Source of the DNA: an uncultured Oscillospiraceae bacterium
GTDB taxonomy: Bacteria; Bacillota; Clostridia; Oscillospirales; Acutalibacteraceae
Reading direction: 5' to 3'
Assembly (NCBI GenBank): GCA_902478605.1
Contig: CABSLQ010000003.1
Coordinates: 1-64,000 of the forward strand
Length of the DNA: 64,000 bases
Below the pieces are notes generated by a model. It searched no databases. It was not told the origin of the DNA and saw nothing but the letters and a program-made list of their open reading frames with translations. Position numbers and translations under genes: made by a program. This document shows, piece by piece, positions 42,555-51,722 of the stretch (positions are counted from its first letter, which is position 1; each line of letters starts with the position of its first letter).

Positions 42555-43865
42555 TTAGCCCTCTTCCTGCGTGATAAGTCCCGTCTGCGGGATCTGAATT
42601 TCGGCCGCCGTCTGCTTTTTCAGATCGGTCTCTTTGCTTGTCTTAAGCTCGGCAACCGCCATCTTGTCTTCGCTGAACACGGTGCCTGTCGGATCGAAGC
42701 TTTCCCTCAGCAGGGCGGCCAGATCCGCCTTATGGGTGGCATACACCGCCTCCGAACCGGATTTGCCCGCCTCGCCCGGCAGCAAATAATAGGTGATCTG
42801 TTCAGCCTGCACCTCGGCCAGCTCGCCGAACAGGCCGACAAGCGCCGTGGCCGGGGTCAGCTCCTCCACCGTCCTGCCCGACGGATCGGTCAGCAGGGAG
42901 GCGAGGCCCGCACTGCCCGTGTTCATGCGAATCGGCGTTCCCCCGTTCATCAGCGGACCAAACACGTCATCGGTCAGCTTGGTTTCTCCCGCCGCGCACA
43001 GCCGCTGGAACAGCGCGGTAAACACCTTGCGCTGCCGCACGATCCGGTCGATATCGCTCGCCGGCGTGCCCTTGTAATTGTATTGGGTCGCGTAGTAGAG
43101 GGCTGCCTCGCCGGTCAGCGTCTGTGTCCCTTTCTTATACGAGACATCCCCCACTTCCATGTCGCCTTCCAGTTCCACGTCGATCCCCTGCATAAGATCG
43201 ACCAGCTTAACGAGCGCTTCCTGCGGCATGAGGAAATAATTGTCCACCGGCATGCCGTACTGGACGTTGAACAGGTTGATAAAGCTCTCGGTGGCGGAAC
43301 TCGCCTTCTGGGTAAGCCGGGCGCCGCAGACGGTATGCTCACCGTCTTCTATCTCCTCCGCCTTGACCGAACGGCGGCAGGTGTTGCACCAGTCGAGCGG
43401 CCGGGGACTGCCGTATGCGTCGCCCGCCTTGTTGTTCGACCAGAGTGCCGCGTCATCCACGTAGGTGGCCGCCGGCAGCTGCAGCACCGACAGGCTCTTC
43501 GCCTGCCGATCGTAACAGATATACGCCAGCGCGTCGAGAGTACCTGTCTCCTCTTCGCCCATCAGGCCGAAGGCGTAATAGGCGACCTTGTCCCGCTGCT
43601 CCTCCGGCGTCGTCTGGTAGGAGCTGAGGGTGACCTCCGGCTTTTCATCCGCGCCGTCCAGGCTCTGCCAAACCAGAACCCCTGCCACGATGACGAAAGC
43701 CAGCAGTATGACGACCAGAATACTCATCACGATGGTGGCGGCCTTACGCCGTCTGCGTTTCTTGCTTTTCGCCGCCGTCTGCCGGGCGGTACCGGTCCCC
43801 TTTGCCTTTTGCGCAAGGCTCACCTGTCCGGTCTGTCCGGTCTTTTTGCGCTTATCCTTCGCCAT
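42555..43865 (-). CDS. LytR-CpsA-Psr family protein with a cysteine-rich insert
   Basis: 436 residues. A basic Lys/Arg-rich cytoplasmic start, membrane span about 43-65, then an extracellular LCP-like domain (VEYGMPVDNYFLMPQEALVKLVDLMQGIDVELEGDM, RIVRQRKVFTALF). LCP proteins transfer glycopolymers to peptidoglycan. Odd: a segment with CNTC...CGARL, a knuckle of three to four Cys, interrupts the domain near 155-185, and the core arginines are less clear than in canonical LCP. Location between nadD-yqeK and rsfS is typical for an LCP gene. Confidence 0.75.
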   Translation of the reverse strand: MAKDKRKKTGQTGQVSLAQKAKGTGTARQTAAKSKKRRRRKAATIVMSILVVILLAFVIVAGVLVWQSLDGADEKPEVTLSSYQTTPEEQRDKVAYYAFGLMGEEETGTLDALAYICYDRQAKSLSVLQLPAATYVDDAALWSNNKAGDAYGSPRPLDWCNTCRRSVKAEEIEDGEHTVCGARLTQKASSATESFINLFNVQYGMPVDNYFLMPQEALVKLVDLMQGIDVELEGDMEVGDVSYKKGTQTLTGEAALYYATQYNYKGTPASDIDRIVRQRKVFTALFQRLCAAGETKLTDDVFGPLMNGGTPIRMNTGSAGLASLLTDPSGRTVEELTPATALVGLFGELAEVQAEQITYYLLPGEAGKSGSEAVYATHKADLAALLRESFDPTGTVFSEDKMAVAELKTSKETDLKKQTAAEIQIPQTGLITQEEG

Positions 43866-43869
43866 GCGG

Positions 43870-45057
43870 TCACGCCTCCCTGCACATCAGTTCGTTATAT
43901 GCGGCGAGTGTATCGGGGTGTATCGCCGCCTTTTTTTCCACCAAATCGCATATGGTATAGCCCAGCGCATATGTCATGGCGCTTTCCATGCTCACGTCCA
44001 CCCGCCGCCGCATCTCGTCCACATCGGGGTAATCGCGATCCGCCGAGGTGAAATCCGCGAGAAACAGCACCTTTTCGAGCAGAGACATGCCCGCGCGCGC
44101 CGTCGTATGATAGCGCACCGCCGCGATGATGTCCGCATCCTCCACGTGCAGAATATGCTCGATAAAGGCCGCCCCGGCAATCGCATGCCACAGCTTAGGC
44201 GCCTGTTTTTCGACGTTATCCAGTAGTATAGCAAAATCGCGGAAGATTTGCAACTGCGCCTGCTTGCCTGCGTCTTTGAATATATCGTGCAGGATGCCGG
44301 CCGTGCGCGCTTTTGCCGGATCGGCGCCGTATTTTTCGGCCAGCCGCACCGCCTCGTCCGCCACCGCAAGCGAATGGCGGAACCGTGCGGGCGATTCCCG
44401 GCCGCGGATGATTTCGATAAACTGCTCATCGGTTGTGCGGCTCTGTGCCGGGGCACCTTCTGTATACAGTCCCCGCTCACGGATATACGCCGCCACCGTT
44501 TCAGGCACCCCGACAAGCGGCAGGCCCTTTGCCGCGGCCTCCCGTATCGCGGTGGAGGACAGATCCACTACCGGGATATCCTCCACCCGGCACACCGCCC
44601 CCTGCTCCTCCAGCGTGCGGGCATACGCCTGCAGCTGCGCAAGGGTAACGTCGCCCCGCGGCGCGGCACAAATTACCGCCATATTCGCGATGTCTGCGAA
44701 CCGCCACCAGGTGGCCAATGTGAGAAACATATCCGCTCCCGTAATGAGATACCACTGGGCGCCCGGGTACTGCCCGGCAAGCGCCTCGAGCGTATCCACG
44801 GTGAAGCTCGCCCCGCCGCGGGCAATTTCGAGATCGCTGACCTCCAACACGGGATAATCCGCCGCCACCCGGCGGCACATCTCCAGGCGATCGGCCGCGG
44901 GGGCCATGTTTTTCCGCTGTTTATGGGGCGGCACATAGGTCGGCATGAGCAGCACCCTGGTGAGACCCAGCCGCTCGGCAAAAGCAAGCGCCAGGCGCAC
45001 ATGTCCCTCGTGAATGGGATCAAAGCTGCCGCCGAAGAGGGCGATTTTCTCCGACAT
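43870..45057 (-). CDS. nadD-yqeK: Nicotinate-nucleotide adenylyltransferase fused to YqeK HD hydrolase
   Basis: 395 residues. Residues 1-200: NadD, with IALFGGSFDPIHEGHVRLALA, YVPPHK and ISSTAIRE-like DLSSTAIREAAA; makes nicotinate adenine dinucleotide for NAD. Residues 205-395: YqeK HD domain, RHSLAVADEAVRLAEKY, AGILHDIFKDAGKQ, RYHTTARAGMSLLEKVLFLADFT; its relatives hydrolyse Ap4A. In many Firmicutes the two are neighbouring genes; here they are one polypeptide with no internal stop. ATG after AAAGGAG. Confidence 0.93.
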   Translation of the reverse strand: MSEKIALFGGSFDPIHEGHVRLALAFAERLGLTRVLLMPTYVPPHKQRKNMAPAADRLEMCRRVAADYPVLEVSDLEIARGGASFTVDTLEALAGQYPGAQWYLITGADMFLTLATWWRFADIANMAVICAAPRGDVTLAQLQAYARTLEEQGAVCRVEDIPVVDLSSTAIREAAAKGLPLVGVPETVAAYIRERGLYTEGAPAQSRTTDEQFIEIIRGRESPARFRHSLAVADEAVRLAEKYGADPAKARTAGILHDIFKDAGKQAQLQIFRDFAILLDNVEKQAPKLWHAIAGAAFIEHILHVEDADIIAAVRYHTTARAGMSLLEKVLFLADFTSADRDYPDVDEMRRRVDVSMESAMTYALGYTICDLVEKKAAIHPDTLAAYNELMCREA

Positions 45058-45105
45058 CGCGCTGTCTCCTTTCATCTGGCATATCCGAAAGCCGGGGGCC
45101 GCTCC

Positions 45106-45399
45106 TTACCTGGGCAGGCGGATGAGCGGCTCTTTCTCGTTCGCGCGGTAGAGGACAAAGGTGCGGCCCACCACCTGCACCACCTCGGCATGCACGGCGG
45201 CGGCCAGCTGTTCCGCCGTTTCGCGGGCGGATGCCGGTGCCGTTTCGAGCACCTTGCCCTTCACCAGCTCGCGCGCGGTCAGCGCGTCGTCGAGCTGTTT
45301 TACCATGGCATCGGAAATTCCGCCCTTGCCCGCATGCAGAATCGGCTCCGCACTGTTGGCGAGGCCGCGCAGATAGGCGCGTTGTTTACTGGTCAGCAT
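45106..45399 (-). CDS. yhbY: YhbY/CRS1 RNA-binding protein
   Basis: 97 residues with a CRM domain: LTSKQRAYLRGLANSAEPILHAGKGG, then VLETAPASARETAEQLAAAVHAEVVQVVGRTFVLYR. Associates with pre-50S ribosomes. The GNxLxxGKGG-like loop is intact. Start overlaps the end of rdgB by 14 bases; the frame runs further upstream but the family N-terminus is here. Confidence 0.92.
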   Translation of the reverse strand: MLTSKQRAYLRGLANSAEPILHAGKGGISDAMVKQLDDALTARELVKGKVLETAPASARETAEQLAAAVHAEVVQVVGRTFVLYRANEKEPLIRLPR

Positions 45400-45997
45400 G
45401 TTGTCTCTCCATTCTGTCTTGCAGCATCGCGGAAAACCGGCGGAGCGCCTCGCCCCGATGGCTGACCGCGTCCTTTTCCTCATCGGTCAATTCGGCATAC
45501 GTCTTATCTCCCACCAGGAACAGCGGATCATAGCCGAAGCCGCCGTTTCCCCTGGCTTCAAAGCCGATACGCCCGGCGCATTCCCCTCTGGCGGTCAGCG
45601 TTTCCCCGTCCGGGAAAACGCAGCACACCGCCGAGACGAACCGCGCGCCTCGTTTTTCGGCGGGCACGCCGCGCAGCGCGTCGAGCAGCTTGGCGTTGCG
45701 GTCGGCATCGGTCGCCCCTTCCCCGGCATAGCGGGCGGAATACACGCCCGGCGCGCCGTCCAGCGCGTCCACCTCAAGGCCCGAATCGTCCGCAATCGCG
45801 GGCAGTCCCGTTTCGCGGCAGGCGCTGGCCGCTTTGATGTAGGCGTTTTCCTCAAAGGTGGTTCCCGTCTCCTCCGCCTCGGTGATGGTTATCCCAAGCT
45901 CCCGATCGGTGACCGCCGCGATGCCCAGCGGCTCCAGGATGCGGGCCAGCTCAGCCAGCTTTTTGGCGTTGTGCGTCGCGATAACATAGTTTTCCAT
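45386..45997 (-). CDS. rdgB: Non-canonical purine NTP pyrophosphatase (RdgB/HAM1)
   Basis: 203 residues. Removes ITP, dITP and XTP from nucleotide pools. Motifs ATHNAKKLAELARIL (substrate loop), EETGTTFEENAYIKA, ADDSGLEVDALDGAPGVYSARYAG and GFGYDPLFLV, with the final SHRGEALRRF. Start at 45997 fits the family N-terminus although the ribosome site (AGAAAGA) is weak. Between ftsY and yhbY. Confidence 0.95.
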   Translation of the reverse strand: MENYVIATHNAKKLAELARILEPLGIAAVTDRELGITITEAEETGTTFEENAYIKAASACRETGLPAIADDSGLEVDALDGAPGVYSARYAGEGATDADRNAKLLDALRGVPAEKRGARFVSAVCCVFPDGETLTARGECAGRIGFEARGNGGFGYDPLFLVGDKTYAELTDEEKDAVSHRGEALRRFSAMLQDRMERQHADQ

Positions 45998-46134
45998 AGT
46001 ATACCCATTCTTTCTTCTCTGTAACATCCTATGCCGGAACTTCCGGCCAAAATCCGGAAAGCCCGGCGGCACGCCGCGTGCAGCGTCCGATACCGCTATT
46101 CCGGGCATTCCCGCCGCATAAGCGCCGGCAAAAC

Positions 46135-47043
46135 TCATTCGCCGAAAATACCGCGGGCGAAATCATCCGGGTCAAAGGGCTGCAGGTCGTCCACGCCCTC
46201 GCCCACGCCGACAAACTTGACCGGCACGTCGAGATCCTCCCGGATGGCGAGTACCACGCCGCCGCGCGCCGTACCGTCCAGCTTGGTGAGCACGATGCCG
46301 GTGATGCCCGCGGCGCTTTTGAATTCCCGCGCCTGGTTGACGGCGTTCTGTCCCGTGGTCGCGTCGAGCACAAGCAGAATCTCCTTGTCCGCATCGGGCA
46401 GTTCCCGGTCGATGACCCGGTGAATCTTGGCCAATTCCTCCATCAAGTTTTTCTTGTTGTGCAGCCGGCCCGCCGTATCGCAGATCAGCACATCGGCGTG
46501 GCGCGCCTTGGCGGCGGCAATGCTGTCAAACACGACGGCGGCGGGATCTGCCCCCTGGCTGTGCTTGACGATATCGGCGCCCGCCCTTTCGGCCCAGACC
46601 TCCAGCTGCTCAATCGCCGCGGCCCGGAAGGTATCCGCCGCGCCGAGCACCACCTTTTTGCCTTCGCCGCGGAACCGGGCGGCCAGCTTGCCGATGGTGG
46701 TGGTTTTCCCTACCCCGTTGACCCCGATGACGAGGATCACCGACGGTTTGGTTTCGAGATGCAGCTCCTGACCGCCGCGCAGCATTTCGGCCACCGTTTC
46801 ATACAGCAGATCCTTGATACGGGCGGGATCGGTCTCCCCCCGCTCCTTGACCTTGCGGCGCAGCTCCTCACAGATGCGCCCCGCCGTCGCGGCCCCCACG
46901 TCGCCCATGATGAGGATTTCCTCGAGCTCCTCAAACAACTCCTCGTCAATTTTAGTAAAGGCATGGAGCATCGAATTGACCGAACCCATGATGGAATCGC
47001 GGGTTTTCTTGAGCCCCGCGCTGATTTTACTGAAAAAGCCCAT
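46135..47043 (-). CDS. ftsY: Signal recognition particle receptor FtsY
   Basis: 302 residues. N and G domains only, without the long acidic A domain. G motifs: VIGVNGVGKTTTIGKLAARF, DTFRAAAIEQLE, DTAGRLHNKKNLM, TKLDGTARGG and GVGEGVDDLQPF. Receives Ffh-bound ribosomes at the membrane. ATG after GAGGTG. Sits just downstream of smc, the widespread smc-ftsY pair. Confidence 0.97.
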   Translation of the reverse strand: MGFFSKISAGLKKTRDSIMGSVNSMLHAFTKIDEELFEELEEILIMGDVGAATAGRICEELRRKVKERGETDPARIKDLLYETVAEMLRGGQELHLETKPSVILVIGVNGVGKTTTIGKLAARFRGEGKKVVLGAADTFRAAAIEQLEVWAERAGADIVKHSQGADPAAVVFDSIAAAKARHADVLICDTAGRLHNKKNLMEELAKIHRVIDRELPDADKEILLVLDATTGQNAVNQAREFKSAAGITGIVLTKLDGTARGGVVLAIREDLDVPVKFVGVGEGVDDLQPFDPDDFARGIFGE

Positions 47044-47136
47044 GGCTGCACCTCACGTATTCTTTATAGCCGCCCGGCGGAGAAAGCCAAAAGGTTTCCG
47101 TCCGTCAGCATCGTTCCTGCCCTGGCGCATCGGCAC

Positions 47137-50100
47137 TCACGCCTGGGCCATTTTAAGCCCCAGCTTCTCCTCCACCTCGCTTGCGCGCAGCTCGAGCAGC
47201 TTGGACACGCCCTGCTCCTGCATGGTCACGCCGTAAAGCACATCCGCCTCTTCCATCGTACCGCGCCGGTGGGTGATGGCAATGAACTGGGTCTTATCGC
47301 ACATGCGCCGCAGATAGGCGGCGTAGCGATCGACGTTCACGTCGTCGAGCGCCGCTTCAATCTCGTCGAGCACACAGAAGGGAGACGGCGTCACCTTGAG
47401 TATCGCGAAAAGCAGGGCGATGGCACACAGCGCCTTTTCGCCGCCCGACAGCACATCGAGGTTGAGAATCACCTTGCCCGGAGGCTGCACATGCATCTCA
47501 ATGCCCGAATGCAGGATATCATCCGGATCGGTGAGCTTCAGCTCTCCCTTGCCGCCGCCGAACAGCTCGGCAAAAACCACCCCATAATTATAATTGATTT
47601 GCTTGAAGCGTTCAATGAAAATTTCGCGCATCTGTACCGTCAGGTCGTTAATCAGCGCGAGCAGCTCCCCGCGCGACACCTCCACGTCGCCCACCTGGGT
47701 TTTCAGGAACTCATACCGCTCGCTTACCTCGCGGTATTCCTCAATGGCATCCACGTTGACGCTGCCCAGAGCGCGGATTTTCCCTTTGATTTCGCCCAGG
47801 CGGCGGTTCGCGGCACCCGGATCGTCGATGGGCTGCGCCGCGGCCTCCGCCTCGGTACGGGTCAGCTCGTACTCCTCGTACAGCTGCCGTATGACATCGT
47901 CGACCTCCTTTTGTACGCTGCCGCATTTTTCCTCGAGGCGTGCCGCCTCGCGGCCGGCAAGCTCGCGTTCCTCCGCCTTGTCCCGCGACTGCTGCCGCAG
48001 GGCGGTCTGCTTCGCCTCGCCCTCGCTGCGCTTGGCGATGAGCGCCTGCTCCTCGTCGGCGGCGCCGGCCGCCTGCCCGCGCAAGGCCCGCGCCTTGTCG
48101 CCCAGAGCGGCGATGCGTTCCTCGATACCGGCGTTCGTTTCCCGCAAAGCGGCCATTTGCGCTTCGAGCGCCGCCTGATGCCCGGCGGCATCCTCCCGGC
48201 GGGTATGCAGCTCGCGAATCGCGTCCTCGAGCGCCTCAATCTCTTTGCTATACGCCACCACCGTCAGCTTGAGCTCCCCCATCGCGGCGGCGAGCGCTTC
48301 CCGTTTATCGGTCAGCTCCTGCCGTCCGCCCGACAGCTGTTCAATCTGTGCTTCCACGGCGGCCTTTTTGCTTTCTGCCTCTTCCGCTTCGGCGGCGGCG
48401 GCTTCGCCGGCGCGCCGGCATTCCTCCGCCCGCTCGCCGAGCCGGGCGATCTCCTCGTTGGCTTCCTCCACCGCCCGGCGGCTCGATTCCGCCAGCTCGG
48501 TCAGCCGGCGCAGCTCGCCTTCCAGGCGGATTTTATCCTCCTGTGCGGTGGCCAGCTCGCCCCGGGTACCGGTCAGCGCCGCTTCGGCGGCGGCGGCCTC
48601 CTGCTTGACCTGCTCCAGCTGTCCGCGCGCCTGCCTGGCCTTTTCGGCCAGGGCGGCGGCCTCTTCGGTCAGGCGGTCGATCTCCGCCCGGCGGGAGAGA
48701 AGCCCCGCCCCCTTGACGCTCGAGCCGCCCGTCATGGAACCGCCCGCATTGACCACCTGTCCGTCCAGCGTCACCACGCGGAAACGGTAGCTGTACTGCC
48801 GCGCGATAGCCACGGCGGCGTCGAGATCCTCCGCCACCGCCGTGCGGCCGAGCAGGCTGCGCGCAATGCCTTCGTAGGCGGGCTCGGTATGCACCAGGCG
48901 GGACGCAATGCCCACAAAGCCGGGCTGCTCCTCCAGACCCTTTTCGTTTAGTTCATTTCCCTTGACCGAGGTCATGGGCAGGAAGGTGGCCCGCCCGCCC
49001 TTGGTTTCCTTCAGGTAGGCGATGGCCCGCTTGGCATCCTCCTCCCGCTCGCATACGAGATTCTGCGCCGCACCGCCGAGGGCCGTCTCCACCGCCAGGG
49101 CATAGGCCGCCTGCGCCTGAATCAGCCGGGAAACCGGCCCGCGAATGCCGCGCAAAGCGCCGCGTTCCGCCTGCTTGACCACCGCCTTGACGCTTTGGGA
49201 AAAGCCCTCCATGCTGCGCTCCATCTCTTCGAGCAGCCGCACGCGCCGCGCCCTTTCCTCCGCGTCAAGCCCCAGCTTATCGGCCATCTGTCTGGCGGCG
49301 TCCAGCTTGCCCGCCCGGGCGTTGTACCGCATCTCGTATCCGCGCGCCGCGTTCTGCAGCTCCTCCACCTTCGCCGTGCACGTATCCAGTGCCGTGCGGC
49401 ATTCGGCCAATTCCGCCCGGGCGGTTTCATCCTGCCGCCCGCGCAGCGCCACATCCGCCGTCAGCTGCGAGAGACGCAGCGTGATTTCGGAAAGCGAGCT
49501 TTCGCTTGTCACCTTTTTGACCCGGATATCGGACAGGGTCACGGCCAGCGCGGACGCCTGCCGCGACAGCTCCTCCATCTGACCGGAATAGGCATCGCTG
49601 CTGCGTGTCAACCCTTCCATTTCGTCGGACAACGCCAGCTGCTCTGCCTCCGCGGCGGCAATCGCCTCCTGCTTGGCGGTGATCTCCTCGTGCCGGCGGC
49701 CGATATCCTCTTCAATATGGGCGTCCCCTTCGGCGGACAGGCGGATCTCCTCTTCTATACGGGCGATGTTTTCACCGTTGTGAAACACATCGTTGCGCAG
49801 CACCGCCGCCTCGCTGTCGCAGCGGGCGGCCTCTTCTTCGAGCTGTGCCGCCCCGCGGCGAATCTCATCCATGCGCACGGCGAGCGCCTGCGCCTGCCGG
49901 GCGATCTCCTCCATCTGCTCCTCAAAGGCGTCCATCGCTTCACCGGCTGCATCGTACTGGGTGCGCGCCAGTTCCAGCTTGGCATTCAAATCGCGCAGCG
50001 TCTCGCGGGAGGCCACCATCGTGTGCAGCCACAGCCCGATTTCCAGTTCCTTCTTTTCTCCGGCGAGCGTGAGGTACTTCTTCGCCTTTTCCGCCTGGGT

Positions 50101-50718
50101 GGCCAGCGGCCCGACCCGTTCCTCCAGCTCCTGCAGAATATCCCGCAGGCGCAGCAGGTTTTCCTCGGTCGATTTAAGCCGCCGCTCCGCCTCGTTTTTG
50201 CGGTAGCGGTATTTGGAGATGCCGGCCGCTTCTTCAAAAATCTCGCGCCGTTCCTCCGACTTGGAGGCGACGATATCTCCGACGCGTCCCTGCCCGATAA
50301 TGGAATAGCCGTCCCGGCCAAGGCCCGTGTCCATGAAAAGCATCTGCACGTCCTTAAGCCGCACCGTCGCACCGTTGAGCAGATACTCGCTGTCCCCCGA
50401 ACGATAGTACCGCCGGGTGACTTTCACGTCGTCCGCGTCGAAATCGAGGGTGCGTGCCTGGTTATCGAGCACAAGCGAAACCTCCGCAAAGCCGACCGGC
50501 CGCCGCTGGGCGGTACCGTTGAAGATGACATCCTCCATTTTGGCGCCGCGCAGGCTTTTGGTGGACTGCTCCCCGAGTACCCAGCGGATCGCGTCGCTGA
50601 TATTCGACTTGCCGCTCCCGTTCGGGCCGACGACCGCCGTGATGCCCTGCCCGAAGGTGAGCACCGTTTTATCCGGGAAGGATTTGAACCCGTGTATTTC
50701 CAGCGATTTTAAAAGCAT
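47137..50718 (-). CDS. smc: Chromosome partition protein SMC
   Basis: 1,193 residues. Head ATPase with Walker A GPNGSGKSNISDAI, two long coiled coils (about 170-510 and 670-1015), the hinge (about 520-660, GPVSRLIQAQAAYALAVETALGGAAQ), and the C-terminal signature LSGGEKALCAIALLFAI with Walker B FCVLDEIEAALDD. With ScpA/B, which are not here, it extrudes DNA loops for condensation. Start overlaps the radical-SAM gene by ten bases and has a GGGAGG site. Confidence 0.98.
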   Translation of the reverse strand: MLLKSLEIHGFKSFPDKTVLTFGQGITAVVGPNGSGKSNISDAIRWVLGEQSTKSLRGAKMEDVIFNGTAQRRPVGFAEVSLVLDNQARTLDFDADDVKVTRRYYRSGDSEYLLNGATVRLKDVQMLFMDTGLGRDGYSIIGQGRVGDIVASKSEERREIFEEAAGISKYRYRKNEAERRLKSTEENLLRLRDILQELEERVGPLATQAEKAKKYLTLAGEKKELEIGLWLHTMVASRETLRDLNAKLELARTQYDAAGEAMDAFEEQMEEIARQAQALAVRMDEIRRGAAQLEEEAARCDSEAAVLRNDVFHNGENIARIEEEIRLSAEGDAHIEEDIGRRHEEITAKQEAIAAAEAEQLALSDEMEGLTRSSDAYSGQMEELSRQASALAVTLSDIRVKKVTSESSLSEITLRLSQLTADVALRGRQDETARAELAECRTALDTCTAKVEELQNAARGYEMRYNARAGKLDAARQMADKLGLDAEERARRVRLLEEMERSMEGFSQSVKAVVKQAERGALRGIRGPVSRLIQAQAAYALAVETALGGAAQNLVCEREEDAKRAIAYLKETKGGRATFLPMTSVKGNELNEKGLEEQPGFVGIASRLVHTEPAYEGIARSLLGRTAVAEDLDAAVAIARQYSYRFRVVTLDGQVVNAGGSMTGGSSVKGAGLLSRRAEIDRLTEEAAALAEKARQARGQLEQVKQEAAAAEAALTGTRGELATAQEDKIRLEGELRRLTELAESSRRAVEEANEEIARLGERAEECRRAGEAAAAEAEEAESKKAAVEAQIEQLSGGRQELTDKREALAAAMGELKLTVVAYSKEIEALEDAIRELHTRREDAAGHQAALEAQMAALRETNAGIEERIAALGDKARALRGQAAGAADEEQALIAKRSEGEAKQTALRQQSRDKAEERELAGREAARLEEKCGSVQKEVDDVIRQLYEEYELTRTEAEAAAQPIDDPGAANRRLGEIKGKIRALGSVNVDAIEEYREVSERYEFLKTQVGDVEVSRGELLALINDLTVQMREIFIERFKQINYNYGVVFAELFGGGKGELKLTDPDDILHSGIEMHVQPPGKVILNLDVLSGGEKALCAIALLFAILKVTPSPFCVLDEIEAALDDVNVDRYAAYLRRMCDKTQFIAITHRRGTMEEADVLYGVTMQEQGVSKLLELRASEVEEKLGLKMAQA

Positions 50719-51722
50719 GCTTTTCCTCCCAGTGTGACCTGCCGTGGGGGCACCGTCTCGTCCCCGCGTACCGTCACGGTATATCCCTCATGCTGTAAAG
50801 CCATGATGTTGCAGCGTTTCTGCCCGACGAGCTTGGACACCGCACCGGGGTGCACAAGCAGCGTCACCGCCCCGGCGGGAACCTCCGCCAGCGCCTGCCG
50901 CGCCAATTCCAGATACAGACACCCCTCGCACAGCTCGCGGAAGGCCGGGTGCCACGGCCCGGCCACCCGGCCGGCCTCCAGCTCCGGGCCGGCATGCAAG
51001 CCAAGCCGGATGACCGGAATCCCCCGTTCCCATTCAAAAAAGCGCAGCAGCTCGGCGCCCAGTTCCACCGCCTCCTCGAGCGTCTGCGGCGTGTAGCGCC
51101 CCTCCTCATACCAGCGGGCCAGCCGGGTACCCCGCATGACGATGGTCGGGTATACCCGCATCGTGTCGGGCTGCAGCGCCGCAAGCTGTCCGGCCGTTTC
51201 GCGGTCGCTCGCCTGATCCGCGCCGGGCAGCCCTGTCATCATCTGCAGCCCGAGGGAGAGCCCTGCCGCCCGTATCCGGGCGGCCGCCGTCCGAACATCG
51301 GCCGCCGTGTGCCCCCGCCCGTTGCGGGCGAGCACCGTGTCGTCCATGCTCTGTGCGCCCAGTTCCACCGCCGTTGCCCCGTATCCCTTGAGCAGCGCCA
51401 GCACCTCGCCGTTCACCCGATCGGGCCGGGTGGATACCCGAATTCCGGCGAAGCGGCCGTCCCGCACAAAGGGCGCCGCCGCCTCAAGCAGTTCCACCAT
51501 ATAGGGCCGATCAATGGCGGTGAAGCTGCCGCCGAAAAAGGCGATCTCCGCTTCGCCCGCCTCCGCATGCATGGTGGCCGCCGCCCGCTCGCACGCCGCT
51601 TTTACATCGGCCGCCCGGGGCGGACGTTCCCGGCCCGATATGGCCTTCTGGTCACAGAAGCTGCACCGGTTGGGGCACCCTTCATGCGGTACAAAAAGGG
51701 CCACATTCGCGTGCCGGCCCAT
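50709..51722 (-). CDS. Radical SAM protein of the Elp3/YhcC-like group
   Basis: 337 residues. The cluster-binding motif is CPNRCSFCDQ at about 16-25; IAFFGGSFTAID and LGLQMMTGLPG line the SAM barrel. Resembles the Elp3-type radical SAM half, but the acetyltransferase domain is absent. Later Cys (LCEGCLYLE) could hold a second cluster. A tRNA or RNA modification role is a guess from relatives. Start overlaps the rnc stop by one base; end overlaps smc. Conserved rnc-radical SAM-smc order in clostridia. Confidence 0.85.
   Translation of the reverse strand: MGRHANVALFVPHEGCPNRCSFCDQKAISGRERPPRAADVKAACERAAATMHAEAGEAEIAFFGGSFTAIDRPYMVELLEAAAPFVRDGRFAGIRVSTRPDRVNGEVLALLKGYGATAVELGAQSMDDTVLARNGRGHTAADVRTAAARIRAAGLSLGLQMMTGLPGADQASDRETAGQLAALQPDTMRVYPTIVMRGTRLARWYEEGRYTPQTLEEAVELGAELLRFFEWERGIPVIRLGLHAGPELEAGRVAGPWHPAFRELCEGCLYLELARQALAEVPAGAVTLLVHPGAVSKLVGQKRCNIMALQHEGYTVTVRGDETVPPRQVTLGGKACF

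Noticed and set aside
40009..42558. 849-residue plus-strand ORF
   Set aside because: Antisense of leuS and rsfS; no ribosome site and no family motifs.
46078..48951. 957-residue plus-strand ORF
   Set aside because: Antisense of ftsY and smc; Leu/Arg/Gly-rich composition of a shadow frame.
50672..50700. tRNA T-loop-like GGATTTGAACCCG (GGTTC-AAATCC on the minus strand)
   Set aside because: It lies inside smc and encodes HGFKSFP; no acceptor or anticodon stem around it.
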